A stretch of DNA of 64,000 nucleotides from KBS-96 sp963722585 (GTDB taxonomy: Bacteria; Acidobacteriota; Terriglobia; Bryobacterales; Bryobacteraceae): NCBI GenBank assembly GCA_963722585.1, contig CAVRNU010000013.1, positions 62,001-126,000 of the forward strand, in the 5' to 3' direction. Both the position numbers and the translations under genes were made by a program. Below are positions 19,287 through 29,228 of this stretch, one piece after another; position 1 is the stretch's first letter, and the number at the start of each line of letters is the position of its first letter. The notes below the pieces were generated by a model. That model was given only the letters and a program-made list of their open reading frames with translations. It was not told the origin of the DNA and did no database searches.

Positions 19287-19635
19287 CCTGAAGTCCCTGC
19301 CATCGCTGCCCCGCGACAATGACGAACCGACGTTTGCCGAGCCGTGGCAGGCTCAGGCCTTTGCTCTCGCGGTGCGGCTCTCGGCGGAAGGTCACTTCAC
19401 CTGGAAGGAGTGGGCCGCCGCACTCGGCGAAGAATTGAAGGCAGCGGTCGATGGCGGTGAGCCCGACGATGGGTCGCGCTATTACGAACATTGGCTGGCA
19501 GCTCTCGAGCGGCTGCTTACGAGCAAAGGCTTGACCGACACCGGTGCGCTGGCTGCGCGTAAAGAGGCATGGGCGCAAGCGTATCGCCGCACACCACATG
19601 GTAAGCCGGTCGTTTTGAGAGAAACGGAATCGTGA
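19273..19635 (+). CDS. Nitrile hydratase accessory/activator protein (P14K-like)
   Basis: About 120 residues. The only start compatible with the conserved region is TTG at 19273, inside the beta gene; the frame upstream is only the beta gene's shadow. Motifs: DEPTFAEPWQAQAFALAVRL, FTWKEWAAALGEEL, YYEHWLAALERLL. The family resembles the N-terminal half of the beta subunit and acts as the cobalt chaperone/activator that loads and oxidises the alpha subunit. It is the last gene of the operon, followed by about 300 bp without genes. Confidence 0.85.
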   Translation: MSTPDLKSLPSLPRDNDEPTFAEPWQAQAFALAVRLSAEGHFTWKEWAAALGEELKAAVDGGEPDDGSRYYEHWLAALERLLTSKGLTDTGALAARKEAWAQAYRRTPHGKPVVLRETES

Positions 19636-19801
19636 ACCGGGAACGATTCACTCAGACTCCTCTGCGGTAGATTACGCGACCCGACGTTGTTGAGGGTTAT
19701 GCAGCGCGGACTGCCCCACCCAGGTCGTACTAGCCCACGCGTTCATTGCAGCGACGACCCTCCCGCATGGTCGATCATCCGTCATTTGTGTCCGGATGGC
19801 C

Positions 19802-19852
19802 CGTGATTCAGGAGCTATCCGGAAACTTTGCGTTTACCGTCCGTAAACCCTT
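19802..19852 (+). repeat. Dispersed non-coding repeat, copy A
   Basis: Begins CGTGATTCAGGAGCTATC. A near-identical copy lies at about 45146-45196 in the same orientation. The first 30 bases differ at only two positions; further on CCGTAAA is shared again. It lies in the non-coding spacer between the nitrile hydratase operon and the ADOP permease (19636-19932), in which no gene is seen. Confidence 0.65.
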
Positions 19853-19932
19853 GCCGACAAGCCGGGATTCACTTCCCAAGATGCGGTTCTGGATAACTTG
19901 CAAGGGCCCGCACTAGAGGACACACATTCCAG

Positions 19933-22562
19933 CTATTGATGATGGAGGGCATCGGTTGGGTCAAGGCGCGCAGCACGATAAGCAGGGATGGAGATCGCGA
20001 TGAGTGCGGCAACGGTGAGGGCAAAGAGGACACATAAAAACGTGCGGGGGTCGGTGGCGCTGACGCCGTAGAGAAGAGCTTTGAGGTATCTTGTCAAGGC
20101 AAGGACGACAAGCGTGCCAACCGCTAAACCGATGAAGACCGGCGTGAGGCCTTCGCGCAGTAACAGAGTCTGAATCCTCCGACTGCCACTGCCAAGTGCC
20201 AGCCGGATGCCGATTTCCTGGGTCCGTTGGGCGATTGAGAAGGCCAGTACGCCGTACACGCCGATGACGGCGATGAGGGACGCGATGAGGGCGAAACCTC
20301 CCACGAGAAGGGCATTGAATCTCGCGCCGCCACTCATTTCGGCGATTGTTACCGAAAGGGAGTGAAAATCGGCGGTCAGACCAGGATCGATGTGATGAAG
20401 CTTTGCAGAAATGGCTGATTCGAGCGTTTGCCGTCTGCCGAGGGCATTAATAACGAGGAGCAGCTTGGGCACATTGGGATTCATGAGTCCATTGACGAAA
20501 ACTTGTGGCGCGGGCGGTGCATTGAGCCCAGCGTTCTTGAAGTCAGATGCGATCCCGACGACGGTTTTCCAACTGCTCAGGTGACCGTCTGCGGATCGAA
20601 TTCCTCCGAGGATTTGTTTTCCGATTGGGTTTTCACCGGGAAAGTACGTGCGGGCGGCGGTTTTGTTAATGACCGCAAAGGTCAGCGGGTGATAGTCATC
20701 CTCTTCTGTGAAGAAACGGCCGCGCAGAATTCGAAGGGCTACGGCTGCGGCATATGACGGCGTGGTGCCGCAAACATGAACGACATCAGAGATGCGACCC
20801 ACTTCGATGGTAGGCCGATCAGAACGGGTAAAGGCTCCTAGCATGACGCCGCCGGACAGGGGCGTGCAATCACTTTGCGCGACGGCTTCAACGCCAGGAA
20901 TACGGCGGATGAAAGCCATCAAATCAGTCACAAGCGCTTGACGATCAGCCGGGGCTTCGAGCTTAGTTCCTCTCACCGGAATGGACAGACTCAATATGTG
21001 CTTTGGCGGGAAACCCAAGCGGTCATTTCTCAAGTGCCAAAGGGTCTGGAGTAGTAACGCGGCACCGGAAAGCAAGATGAGACAAAGGGCAGTTTCTCCT
21101 CCGACGAGCATGCGCTTAGCGAAGCGGTCACCGGCCACAAGGCCGGGACGTTCGGCTTGCTTGAGGATGTCTTGAATGTTGGTTCGTCCGGCGCGGAGCG
21201 CAGGCCAGCCGCCAAAGATCAATGTTGTGATGAGGGATACGCAAGCCCCGATCAAAAGGACGCGGCCATCGAAGGAGACTTCGCTCATGCGAGGCAGTTC
21301 GTTCGAAGCGTAATGGACGAAGCCACGGAGCACAGCGAAAGCGACGAGTACAGCGAGCCCACAGCCGGGCAGCGCTAGCAACGTGGCTTCGGTGAGCAAC
21401 TGACGCGCGAGGCGGGTGCGTCCCGCACCGATTGCGGCCCGGACAGCCAGTTCACCGGAACGAGCAGCCCAACGGGCCAAAAGCAGGTTTGCAACGTTAG
21501 CACAGGCGATGAGCAGGAGGCACGTGACTGCGCCGATCAGAACGGAAAGCAACGTGCTGGCGTCTCCTACGCGATGTCGCTGTAACGATTCGAAGACAAG
21601 GCGGACCCCGTGACGGTAGGCCAAGGGATCGGCAGCTTTACTCCTTGCGAAAAGGCGCTCGAGATCCGAGCGTGCCTGGCTCAATGTGATGCCGGGCTTT
21701 AGCCGCCCATAGACGGCCCAGGCGAATTTACCATTGGCCTGCGGATTGGCGTTGATGGGAAGGGTTGTAAGAACGTCAACTGTCGTGTCCCTGGGAAAAA
21801 CGAAGGAACGCGGAAGGACACCGATGACCGTGTAGGTTTCGCCATCGAGCTGAATCCGTTCGCCGAGGGTCTTGGGGTTTGCATGAAAATGTTGCCGCCA
21901 AACATGATCGGTGAGCAAGACGCATTTAGGGCCATTGGGCAATTCCTCAGCGGAAAGGAAATCACGACCGAGTTCTGGTCGGTGCCTAGAGTCTGAAGAA
22001 AATTGGCAGATACGCGGATATCCTGAACTTCAGCGGCGTTCTCACCGTTGAGTAGCATGGGCAGGGTAGGTCCGGCTTGAGCAGCGGCGAGGTTTTCAAA
22101 GGCATGATTGTCGCGACGCCAGGCAACGTAATCGGGCGAACCGAGGAACTCCATCCGAAATTCGGGGAAGGTAACAGCGACCCACATTAAGCGTTCGGGC
22201 TGGAGGTAGGGGAGCGGGCGGAAGAAGACGGAATCCGCAACGCTGTAGACGGCAGTCCCGGCGCCAACGCCGAGCGCAATGGACAGGATCACGGCGGGAG
22301 TAAAAGCAGGATTACGGCGCAGGGTCCGGGCGGCGTACGTCAGATCCTGCCATAGCGTGTCTAGCCATGTGCAGATCCAGGCCTCACGCGTCTCCTCAGC
22401 GATCAAGGAGCGGTTGCCAAACGAGCGGCGGGCGCGAGACTCGGCTTCTTGGCGAGTAAGACCGCGTTGTTGGAGAAGCTGAGATTCCAGGGCAATGTGA
22501 GCCTCAAACTCGTCATCTATGTCCTGGCTCCGGGAGCGCCTTTTGAAGAACCGAATAGACAT
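19933..22562 (-). CDS. MacB/FtsX-type permease of the acidobacterial duplicated (ADOP) family, frameshifted
   Basis: The N-terminal part (from 22562) has the prefix domain typical of ADOP proteins (IDDEFEAHIALESQLLQQRG; EAESRARRSFGN), followed by LTYAARTLRRNPAFTPAVIL and a first MacB periplasmic domain. The frame breaks near 21980, where SANFLQTLGT must shift to join PELGRDFLSAEELPNGP. The second frame then carries two FtsX domains with several membrane segments and the conserved motifs QEIGIRLALGS and GELAVRAAIGAG. About 875 residues if joined. It is the inner-membrane half of a tripartite efflux or stress system. The PadR gene 4 bp upstream is the likely regulator. Confidence 0.85.
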
Positions 22563-22566
22563 GAAT

Positions 22567-22923
22567 TCATCCCTCAATTGGTTTCGTTGTGCGGGCAATC
22601 AGGCGGACAAGCTGTTTCCACCTCGATTGCTCTTCGACGAGCTGTTTCCTTCCTTGGGAAGTGAGCTTGTAATACTTGGCACGGCGGTTTGCTTCCGACA
22701 TCTTCCATTCCGAAGCTAGCCAGCCGCGACTCTCGAGCCGATGGAGAGCCGGGTAGATCGATCCGTGCTCAATTTGGAGCGCGTCATTCGAGCTAACGCG
22801 AATGGCCTGTCCGATACCATGACCATGCCGTGGGCCCCATTGAAGGGTTTGGAGGATAAGCAAATCCAAGGTTCCTTGCAAGAGTTCGATACGGTTGGCA
22901 GATGGTTCGGGACGTTTTGACAT
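22567..22923 (-). CDS. PadR-family transcriptional regulator
   Basis: A 118-residue winged-helix protein: LLQGTLDLLILQTLQWGPRHG, IEHGSIYPALHRLESRGWLA, RRAKYYKLTSQGRKQL. These are the characteristic PadR segments. It precedes the ADOP permease by 4 bp. Such regulators normally repress the permease gene and their own gene; the effector is unknown. The divergent gene starts 63 bp away, so the shared 22924-22986 spacer is the likely control region. Confidence 0.9.
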   Translation of the reverse strand: MSKRPEPSANRIELLQGTLDLLILQTLQWGPRHGHGIGQAIRVSSNDALQIEHGSIYPALHRLESRGWLASEWKMSEANRRAKYYKLTSQGRKQLVEEQSRWKQLVRLIARTTKPIEG

Positions 22924-22986
22924 GAATGAGCCTTTAGCACAATAGCAGATATACTATGGTAGTATGTCTGCCACAAGGGACAAAGA

Positions 22987-24378
22987 ATGATTCGGCTTTT
23001 GAGCAGTGGTGAGGAGCTCTTTGTTGTCGATCGCGGCTTCTTTGTGTCCGCCAGCATAAGCTTCGCCGTTACTTTGGGAACAGCCTTGGTCTCCTTGCCA
23101 GTAGCACTTGCTCTTTCCCAAAATGCTGCCGGAACTGGAATCGTGGCGTTCGCTTATGTGCTTCTGGTCGGGATAGTTGGACTTGCTACTTTACGGCTAT
23201 CGTCATTCGTGCAATCCGCGGAATTGCGCAAGATTTGCGTTAGTTCTCTTGAGCCGTTTGCTGGTATTACGTTATGGATTGTTCCCTCTGTGGTTCTTCT
23301 TGTACGTGGCGGGCTGCTAGGACTTCTTGCCTTTGGAGCATTCACGGCGGCGATTGGCAGATTCTTGAAGCAAGTTTCGGGCGGTAAACTCGAGAGTCAT
23401 ACGCGGACTGCGTCGGTTCTTGCGCTCGAGTTCACACCGGGCGCTGATTTCGTCGATGCGCGCGGTTCCGCCGCAAGGCTAGTTCACTTGACCGGATTGG
23501 TCTGTCTCGCCTATGTTGGAATCGCTGCCGAGCTCACTCGGAACAAGCCATTAGGGATCGTATGCATTGCCGCTAGTTGTTTTATTTCCGCTTGGATCCT
23601 TCACGGCGGGTGCGAACAGGAACGCACATCCGGGAGAAATAGCGTCGTCAATATATCGATTCACGCTGCGTTGGCAATCGGAGCAAGCTTCCTTTTGTTG
23701 TTGGCTTTTGGCCGACACTCAGGCTCTGCCACGATTGGGACTGGCACCGCCGGCCGACGGAATTACGACTCAACAAGCCATGGGCGGTACTCGTCAGTCA
23801 TTTTGTTCAGCAGCAGAAAAGTCGCTTTACTTGTAATTCCGCCTAAGAGGACCTCCAACGTCGGGCCAGTACGTACGCTATCGAGGAGCATGACCATTCC
23901 GTTCTCTGGGGAGTACTGGTTCTTTCGCTGGCCTTTGCTTCGCCCCTTGCCAACATCAGTAAAGGCGGAAGGCAACCCAACGATTTTCAGCGTGACCGTG
24001 CGAGGCTTTGGTGGCTTACAGATGCAGGCTCGGCAAACTCTTGGACGGCCAATTAGCGTGGGTTGCTGTCGCTCAATCAATGTGGTCCTACACGTCGCCG
24101 ACGAGCAGCCTGATGCTGTGCGAATGGAGCTAATCTTGGTAGATTCATCACGGCGTGCGCCTAATTCAGAAACGGTAGGAGAGCGATCCTTAGCCAGGCC
24201 CAGTGTAAGTTTGCCAGACCCCGACGGCGGGCTGCCCAGTGAGACATTTGAGTTTGAAATGCCGCAATATTCAAAGATTGCATCTTTCAATTCGCTAGAA
24301 GTGTGGTTCCATCTTGAGACTCCGCGCGCCGGCCAAAGTGCGATCCTTTCAATACGCCAGTTTGAACTAATACCTTAA
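22987..24378 (+). CDS. Multi-pass membrane protein with C-terminal extracytoplasmic domain, unknown
   Basis: A 463-residue protein. Residues 15-255 have about eight hydrophobic segments (for example SFAVTLGTALVSLPVALALS, ITLWIVPSVVLLVRGGLLGL). Residues 265-463 are a soluble domain with YWFFRWPLLRPLPTSVKAEG and LGRPISVGCCRSINVVL; I have a memory of similar sequences in other acidobacteria, all unannotated. Divergent from the PadR gene. Function unknown. Confidence 0.65.
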   Translation: MIRLLSSGEELFVVDRGFFVSASISFAVTLGTALVSLPVALALSQNAAGTGIVAFAYVLLVGIVGLATLRLSSFVQSAELRKICVSSLEPFAGITLWIVPSVVLLVRGGLLGLLAFGAFTAAIGRFLKQVSGGKLESHTRTASVLALEFTPGADFVDARGSAARLVHLTGLVCLAYVGIAAELTRNKPLGIVCIAASCFISAWILHGGCEQERTSGRNSVVNISIHAALAIGASFLLLLAFGRHSGSATIGTGTAGRRNYDSTSHGRYSSVILFSSRKVALLVIPPKRTSNVGPVRTLSRSMTIPFSGEYWFFRWPLLRPLPTSVKAEGNPTIFSVTVRGFGGLQMQARQTLGRPISVGCCRSINVVLHVADEQPDAVRMELILVDSSRRAPNSETVGERSLARPSVSLPDPDGGLPSETFEFEMPQYSKIASFNSLEVWFHLETPRAGQSAILSIRQFELIP

Positions 24379-24830
24379 GCGAGAGCGGTACGTCTGGACA
24401 GCGGGCCGGAACGGCGGACGTATAGTCTACACGGCAAAAGGGCAGAAGGTGAATTCGCCCAAAAAGGTTTGTCAACGCCCAAAAGGTTCGCAATAAGAGG
24501 TTGCGGCACACATGTCCGGTTCTCGGGAAACTGCGTTGCTCTATTTCGAACAACGTGCCTATCAAGAGTATCAACAAAACCGATTTGACTTCTCTGAAGT
24601 ATTGCAAATCGAGCTCAACGGCGTACTGTTTAGAAACTGTATCCGGAAGGTCGGCCATCCGGAAAGTATCCTGATCCTCGTGCTTGCGATACACGCTTAC
24701 CTCCAAGTTGGCAGAAACGCTACTTTGCGGACCCGCGGTATCCGATGAGCCGATACTCTACTCGGATTTGGGAGCTAATGTCAGTGAACCACAGGCTCTT
24801 GAGCACAGCATCGCCAGCAGCATTGACGAG
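24379..24830. other. Convergent spacer without a clear gene
   Basis: Two opposed ORFs (24287-24706 minus, 24512-24748 plus) cover the same bases. Neither has recognisable motifs, so neither is called. Confidence 0.4.
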
Positions 24831-25919
24831 CTAGGGCGCGACTTCGTAGAGGATGTTGAACGGGTTTTCGAGCGGAACCCTCCGAACAGAACTGAACCCG
24901 GCAGCGATACAAAGTTCTTGCACTTTGGGCTCGTGAAACCCAAGCGTGCCCAACCCGGCTCCTCCACCCGCCAACGAGGTGGTCATGCAGTACAGGACGC
25001 TGACACCATGAAACATCGCACCAAGCGGCCCCACATTCTCTTCGAGCTTGTCGGAACAGTTGCTGTCCAGGCACACGTACCTTCCGTCCGGCCGGAGTCC
25101 GTTTCGAATTGCTCTCAACAGACCCAGGGGGTCAACCGAATCGTGTACGACATCAAAGGTGGTGATGACATCGTACGGCTCTGGGAGGCCTTTTGATGCA
25201 TCGAGCTGCTCGAATCTTACCCGCTCGGCGACTCCCGCGGCACGCGCGCGTTCGGATGCTTGATTAACGGCGGGCGCGAACACGTCATAGCCAACAAACT
25301 GCGAGGCTGGAAAGCCTTCGGCAAGCTTGATAATCGCGCGACCGCGGCCGCAACCAACATCGGCAACCCTCGCTCCGCGCTGCAGTTTTCTTTCGACCTC
25401 TGGCATTGCGGGAATCCACTGCTGCAGCAGTAAATTTTCGAACCATCCTGCACTAAACCGTTCGAGCCCGTCCCAAAACGCTGGAGCATATGCAGATTGC
25501 GGCACCCCGCCGCCGTTCCGAAAAGCCTGGGTAACCTGATCGAAGACTCCCATCATGGCCGGAAACATCTGATAAATGCCACCGAAGAAGAACGGACCTC
25601 CTTCCTGCGCAAGTGCGGCTGTGTGCTCAGCGGGCAGGCGGAAGCGGCGGGTCGCAGGGTCATATTCGAGATAGCCCGCGGCCGCCATACCGCCAAGCCA
25701 TTCCCTCGCGTAGCGTTCCTGGATAGCGGTGCGGGCCGCCAGTTCGGAGCTTGTACTTGCGCCGTTTACGGAAAGGTCCTTGAACAGACTCAGACGGTCT
25801 CCAATGCTTGCGAGGACCGTCGTCATCGTCGAACTTGTATCTCCCAGAACCTTGCCAATGAAGGCCTCCTGCCTGGATTGATCGAAATCTGGCTGTGGTT
25901 GAGCTACGGCTTCTGACAT
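24831..25919 (-). CDS. Class I SAM-dependent methyltransferase with N-terminal dimerisation helix-turn-helix
   Basis: Start at 25919 (MSEAVAQPQPDF) because an AGGAGG site lies seven bases before it; a longer frame begins at 25988. Residues 20-110 form a winged-helix-like region (ASTSSELAARTAIQERYARE WLGG-type sequence). The SAM-binding core follows: VADVGCGRGRAIIKLAE (motif I), GYDV, DASKGLPEPYDVITTFDVVHD, and the C-terminal GFSSVRRVPLENPFNILYEV. Relatives methylate small molecules; the substrate is unknown. Monocistronic; promoter expected in 25920-26050. Confidence 0.85.
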   Translation of the reverse strand: MSEAVAQPQPDFDQSRQEAFIGKVLGDTSSTMTTVLASIGDRLSLFKDLSVNGASTSSELAARTAIQERYAREWLGGMAAAGYLEYDPATRRFRLPAEHTAALAQEGGPFFFGGIYQMFPAMMGVFDQVTQAFRNGGGVPQSAYAPAFWDGLERFSAGWFENLLLQQWIPAMPEVERKLQRGARVADVGCGRGRAIIKLAEGFPASQFVGYDVFAPAVNQASERARAAGVAERVRFEQLDASKGLPEPYDVITTFDVVHDSVDPLGLLRAIRNGLRPDGRYVCLDSNCSDKLEENVGPLGAMFHGVSVLYCMTTSLAGGGAGLGTLGFHEPKVQELCIAAGFSSVRRVPLENPFNILYEVAP

Positions 25920-26424
25920 CGAGACCTCCTTCCGCGAATTATTACGCACGAGAGAGGAACTTGCAATGAGAAGAGCTGCGTGCTGCAACCATTATGAGTC
26001 GCTACCCATGCACACGAGGGGAGTTTGATACAGGCCGTCCTTACTTGCTTCCGAAGATGCCTGTCGAGTGTTGCCCGCACTACTCAGGGCTGCTCATGAT
26101 GTGATTTCTGCGCTGGAGGGCGACCAGCGCCGTGGCGATTCCGGGCGAACGGTCGGCAACCCGGAGTTGGGCTTGTGAAACCGCTAACTGAAGTTTCTAC
26201 TCTGAAGCGATCACTCTCCTCACCACGAACCTTCGAAAAAATCGGGCGCGGCCATCACGCGCAGCCGGAGGCTTTCTTTCACTGTCATTACGATTCTCCT
26301 GTCGATTTTGAAGATTACGTGCTATCTCAACTTGCGTGCCCTATCGCCGCGGCAGGCGGGGACTGCTGCGCGCTGTCTCGGGAATGCCAGGCGTCAGGCC
26401 CGGACATTCCGGGGACAGGTAAAG
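25920..26424. other. Spacer with no supported gene
   Basis: Contains the leader of the methyltransferase gene at its left end. The ORF at 26175-26633 (plus) is the shadow of the opposite-strand relic. Confidence 0.4.
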
Positions 26425-27152
26425 CTATAGAGTCGCCTGGATCGCGCGCACAGGTGCGCGGGCTCGTTCGGACTCCGATTCGTCGGGCTCGTCGCCCGAG
26501 AATTTCTTGCATTCTTCAATCGCGTCGGCGCATAGCCTGGCGATCTCATCGAACTCGTTCTGACAAGCGGACACCGCTGCGGTCGGATCCTCAGTCGCGC
26601 GGGCGATCGCCTGCACGATCTCCTCGACGTTGATTTTGATCTGTGGGCCGCCTGCTGGCAGCCCTCCATACAATCAGCTACTTTTGCGCCTTCTTCGACG
26701 GCCTGGCGCAATTCGCGCAGTTGATCGGCCGTCAGCTGGCGTAGGCTCTTGTTCTCCTCCGACACGTCGATGTCGTATTGCTTGCAAAGTTCGACCAGCT
26801 TCTTCCAGGCCTTGTCTTTGTCCTCCTGGCTTACGTCCTTGAGCTGGTTGAAGCGGGCGAGCGCGTTCTGCAAATGCGATTTAGTCTTCTCCTCGGTCGA
26901 GAACTTCCACGGCAGCTTCCAGGTGGACGTGTCATTCTCATCGGCAACGACCAGGAAACAGTCGGAGGTCAGGTCTTCACCGTCGACGCGCTTCGTCTTC
27001 TTCTCGTCGGTTCGATGAGTTCGACTGCGACAGCGCTCGCCCTCGCAGTTGGGATCGTCGCACTCCTCGTTCGAGCATTCCGCGCAGTCGCCGTCCTCGC
27101 ACTCCGGGCAGTCGCACTGGCGTACGCGTCGAACCCCAAACAGGCTCGGGGA
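26425..27152 (-). pseudogene. Cys-rich phage-like protein (DUF6582-type) relic
   Basis: Reading from 27152, an open frame contains a Cys cluster (CDCPECEDGDCAECSNEEC and more, eight or nine Cys). It is followed by LTSDCFLVVADENDTSTWKL, HLQNALARFNQLKDVSQEDK and AWKKLVELCKQYDIDVSEE. The second part resembles a small domain found in HK97-type prohead-protease polyproteins and related phage proteins (from memory, DUF6582). There is no start codon in the conserved frame, and a TGA lies just upstream (27153-27155). The C-terminal part continues in another frame (INVEEIVQAIARATEDPTAA) down to 26425. Remnant of a prophage or similar element. Confidence 0.5.
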
Positions 27153-27321
27153 TCATCGATCCGGCGGCGAGCCCAGGGGCGACTTCGCGCTCGGCACGCT
27201 CCAATTTCCAGCATCGACGATCCCAAGCCCGTTTGGGAACAATCGCAATTGTTAAGATTGCCAGCCACTCTTGGCTTGGTTGACCTGTCTGCGGTACTTG
27301 GAGTTCGTTGAGTGAGCCTGA

Positions 27322-27765
27322 AATACCCACATTGCGGTCTATTCAATCCAACTCGCCCTCGAGGCCGAGCGTGCAGGCGCGATTCTTGGGCTTGAGGATA
27401 CAATCTCCGCCGAAGACAACGTCCGTATCATGGATATGTCGCGATCGAAAAACGTCGTTTATTACGACGTCTGCAAGTCTACGCCAACGGGATTTGATGT
27501 AGCCAAAGAGATCCGCTGGCTCGGCAAAGATCGCATCTGCCAGTTCCACTCAAAGACAATCCGCATTTTCTCGGTGAAGGATCGATCCACTTTGATTCTA
27601 TCGTGCAAGCCATTGGAGATATTGGATGGTCAGACTGGGCGAACCTCGAAACGGACACGCGTCCTGGCTACTTGGACTCCGACATGCGCAAGAATCTGAA
27701 CTACGTCCGCGAAGTCATCAACGAAGTTTACGCTGAGCGTGGCTTCGATAGAATATCGCAGGAGA
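27322..27765 (+). pseudogene. Xylose-isomerase-like TIM barrel, C-terminal fragment
   Basis: The frame opens at 27322 and reads ALEAERAGAILGLEDTISAE, NVVYYDVCKSTPTGFDVAKE and CQFHSKT. After a frameshift near 27548 it continues LKDNPHFLGEGSIHFDSIVQ and WANLETDTRPGYL. These are the conserved C-terminal strands of AP_endonuc_2-type isomerases (LEDT, YYDVCKS, QFHLKDN). The N-terminal half is absent. The second frame runs on without a stop into the MetE-like ORF. Decayed gene. Confidence 0.6.
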
Positions 27766-29000
27766 AAACCTCTACGTTTACCGCAACTGCTGATGTGATA
27801 CTGCCGAGCACCACAACGGGCTCTTTCCCGCGCCCACGTTGGTTTGACACCAGCATGTGGGGTAAGCCGCTGGACACGTGCATGCTGAATGTTCGCTTCC
27901 GCGAGAAATTCCAGGATGCATTGTCGGTGGTGATCAGCGATCAGGAACGCGCCGGACTGGACATCCTGACGCATGGCGATTTTCACTTGGATGAAGACCT
28001 CGCGGGTCGCGCGTGGCATCACTATCCCTTGCAGCGGTGGGCCGGCTTTGAGGGGGATTACCTGCAGCCCGAGGAAACCACCGCGCCTTGGCTGCACTAT
28101 CCGCCCGGGACACTGCTCAACGAAATCTATACTGGCTGGCGCTGGCCGCATGTTATAGACAAGATCGAGCATCGGCCGCTCGATTACCCAAAGATATGGC
28201 GCCTAGCGCAGGCTCGCACGTCAAAGCCGGTGAAGTTCGGGACCTGCTCGTCACAAGTAATGGCGCTGTTTCTCGACATTCACACGGCGAAGTATAAGGA
28301 CAAACGCGAAGTGATTTGGGACATGGCAGTCGCCATGAACAAGGAACTGCTAGCTTTGCGCGATGCTGGTTGCCGCTGCATTCAAATTGAAGAACCAACT
28401 TTCCATTTCATGGCGAACACCTACGGCAAAGAACACGCCGAAGTGAAGTTCATGGTGGATGCGTTTAACCGCGAGGTGCAGGGTCTCAACGACGTGGAAC
28501 TCTGGATCCATACGTGTTGGGGCAACCCCAACATGCAGCGCGTCATGGATGACACCAGCTATGCGAATTCGACCGAAATCTACCTGGAGCGCTGCCGCGG
28601 TGACGTTTGGACGCTGGAGATGAAGGACCGCAATCAGAAGGATATTGAGTTATTCGCTCCGTTCCGCAACGATCTTAAAAAGAAAATATGCATCGGCGCG
28701 GTTAGTCACCGGGTTCTGCAAGCCGACCGCGCCGAGGATGTCGCCTCTGAAATTCGCAAAGCGCTGAAATACATTCCCGCCGAGAAATTGATCGTTTCGA
28801 GTGACTGCGGATTCGGCCGGCAGGGCTGCAATCGCGAAATCGCGTTTTACAAAGCCAGTGCCATTGCCCAAGGCTGTAACATCGTGCGTCGCGAGCTTGG
28901 TCTCCCGGTCAGTGCCGTACCGGCTGGGGACCCGGTGCTGCAGATCGATTTGGTTTCCGGACGCGCGCCCGCCGCAGTTCCGGATTCGGTTCTAAGGTAA
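27603..29000 (+). CDS. MetE-like (cobalamin-independent methionine synthase C-terminal type) protein
   Basis: The MetE-like domain begins at ILPSTTTGSFPRPRWF; GTG at 27795 is the nearest candidate start, since the open frame upstream belongs to the TIM-barrel fragment. About 400 residues follow with the UROD/MetE barrel: LDILTHGDFHLDEDLAG, VKFGTCSSQVMALF, CIQIEEPTFHF, a zinc-ligand-like LWIHTCWGNPN, VWTLEMKDRN, KICIGAVSHR and IVSSDCGFGR. Single-domain members transfer methyl groups to thiols in methionine synthesis or in less known reactions; the insert YPPGTLLNEIYTGWRWPHVI is not in core methionine synthases. Specific substrate unknown. Confidence 0.7.
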   Translation: MQAIGDIGWSDWANLETDTRPGYLDSDMRKNLNYVREVINEVYAERGFDRISQEKTSTFTATADVILPSTTTGSFPRPRWFDTSMWGKPLDTCMLNVRFREKFQDALSVVISDQERAGLDILTHGDFHLDEDLAGRAWHHYPLQRWAGFEGDYLQPEETTAPWLHYPPGTLLNEIYTGWRWPHVIDKIEHRPLDYPKIWRLAQARTSKPVKFGTCSSQVMALFLDIHTAKYKDKREVIWDMAVAMNKELLALRDAGCRCIQIEEPTFHFMANTYGKEHAEVKFMVDAFNREVQGLNDVELWIHTCWGNPNMQRVMDDTSYANSTEIYLERCRGDVWTLEMKDRNQKDIELFAPFRNDLKKKICIGAVSHRVLQADRAEDVASEIRKALKYIPAEKLIVSSDCGFGRQGCNREIAFYKASAIAQGCNIVRRELGLPVSAVPAGDPVLQIDLVSGRAPAAVPDSVLR

Positions 29001-29228
29001 TCCGACACGAGCTGCTTTGCGACCGCGACAGAGACGGTCGGCAAGTCGACTTCGGATTAGACTAGAAGCCCGTTTACCGCTCGTAACTCTCTACGACCTC
29101 TAGACCACTCTACGAGAGGTGGCCAAGATCTTCACCCATTCGAGATAAAAACCTCGAGATCGCATTGGCAACACCATGGAAGCTCTGGCTCAGCGGATTC
29201 GATAAAGTTGTAGGCCGAGGATCAAGAG

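Noticed and set aside
24287..24748. Overlapping 139- and 78-codon ORFs between the membrane protein and methyltransferase
   Set aside because: They contradict each other on opposite strands and neither shows family features.
29096..29120. ACCTCT...AGAGGT inverted repeat as terminator after the MetE-like gene
   Set aside because: Only six base pairs, a long loop and no T-tract.
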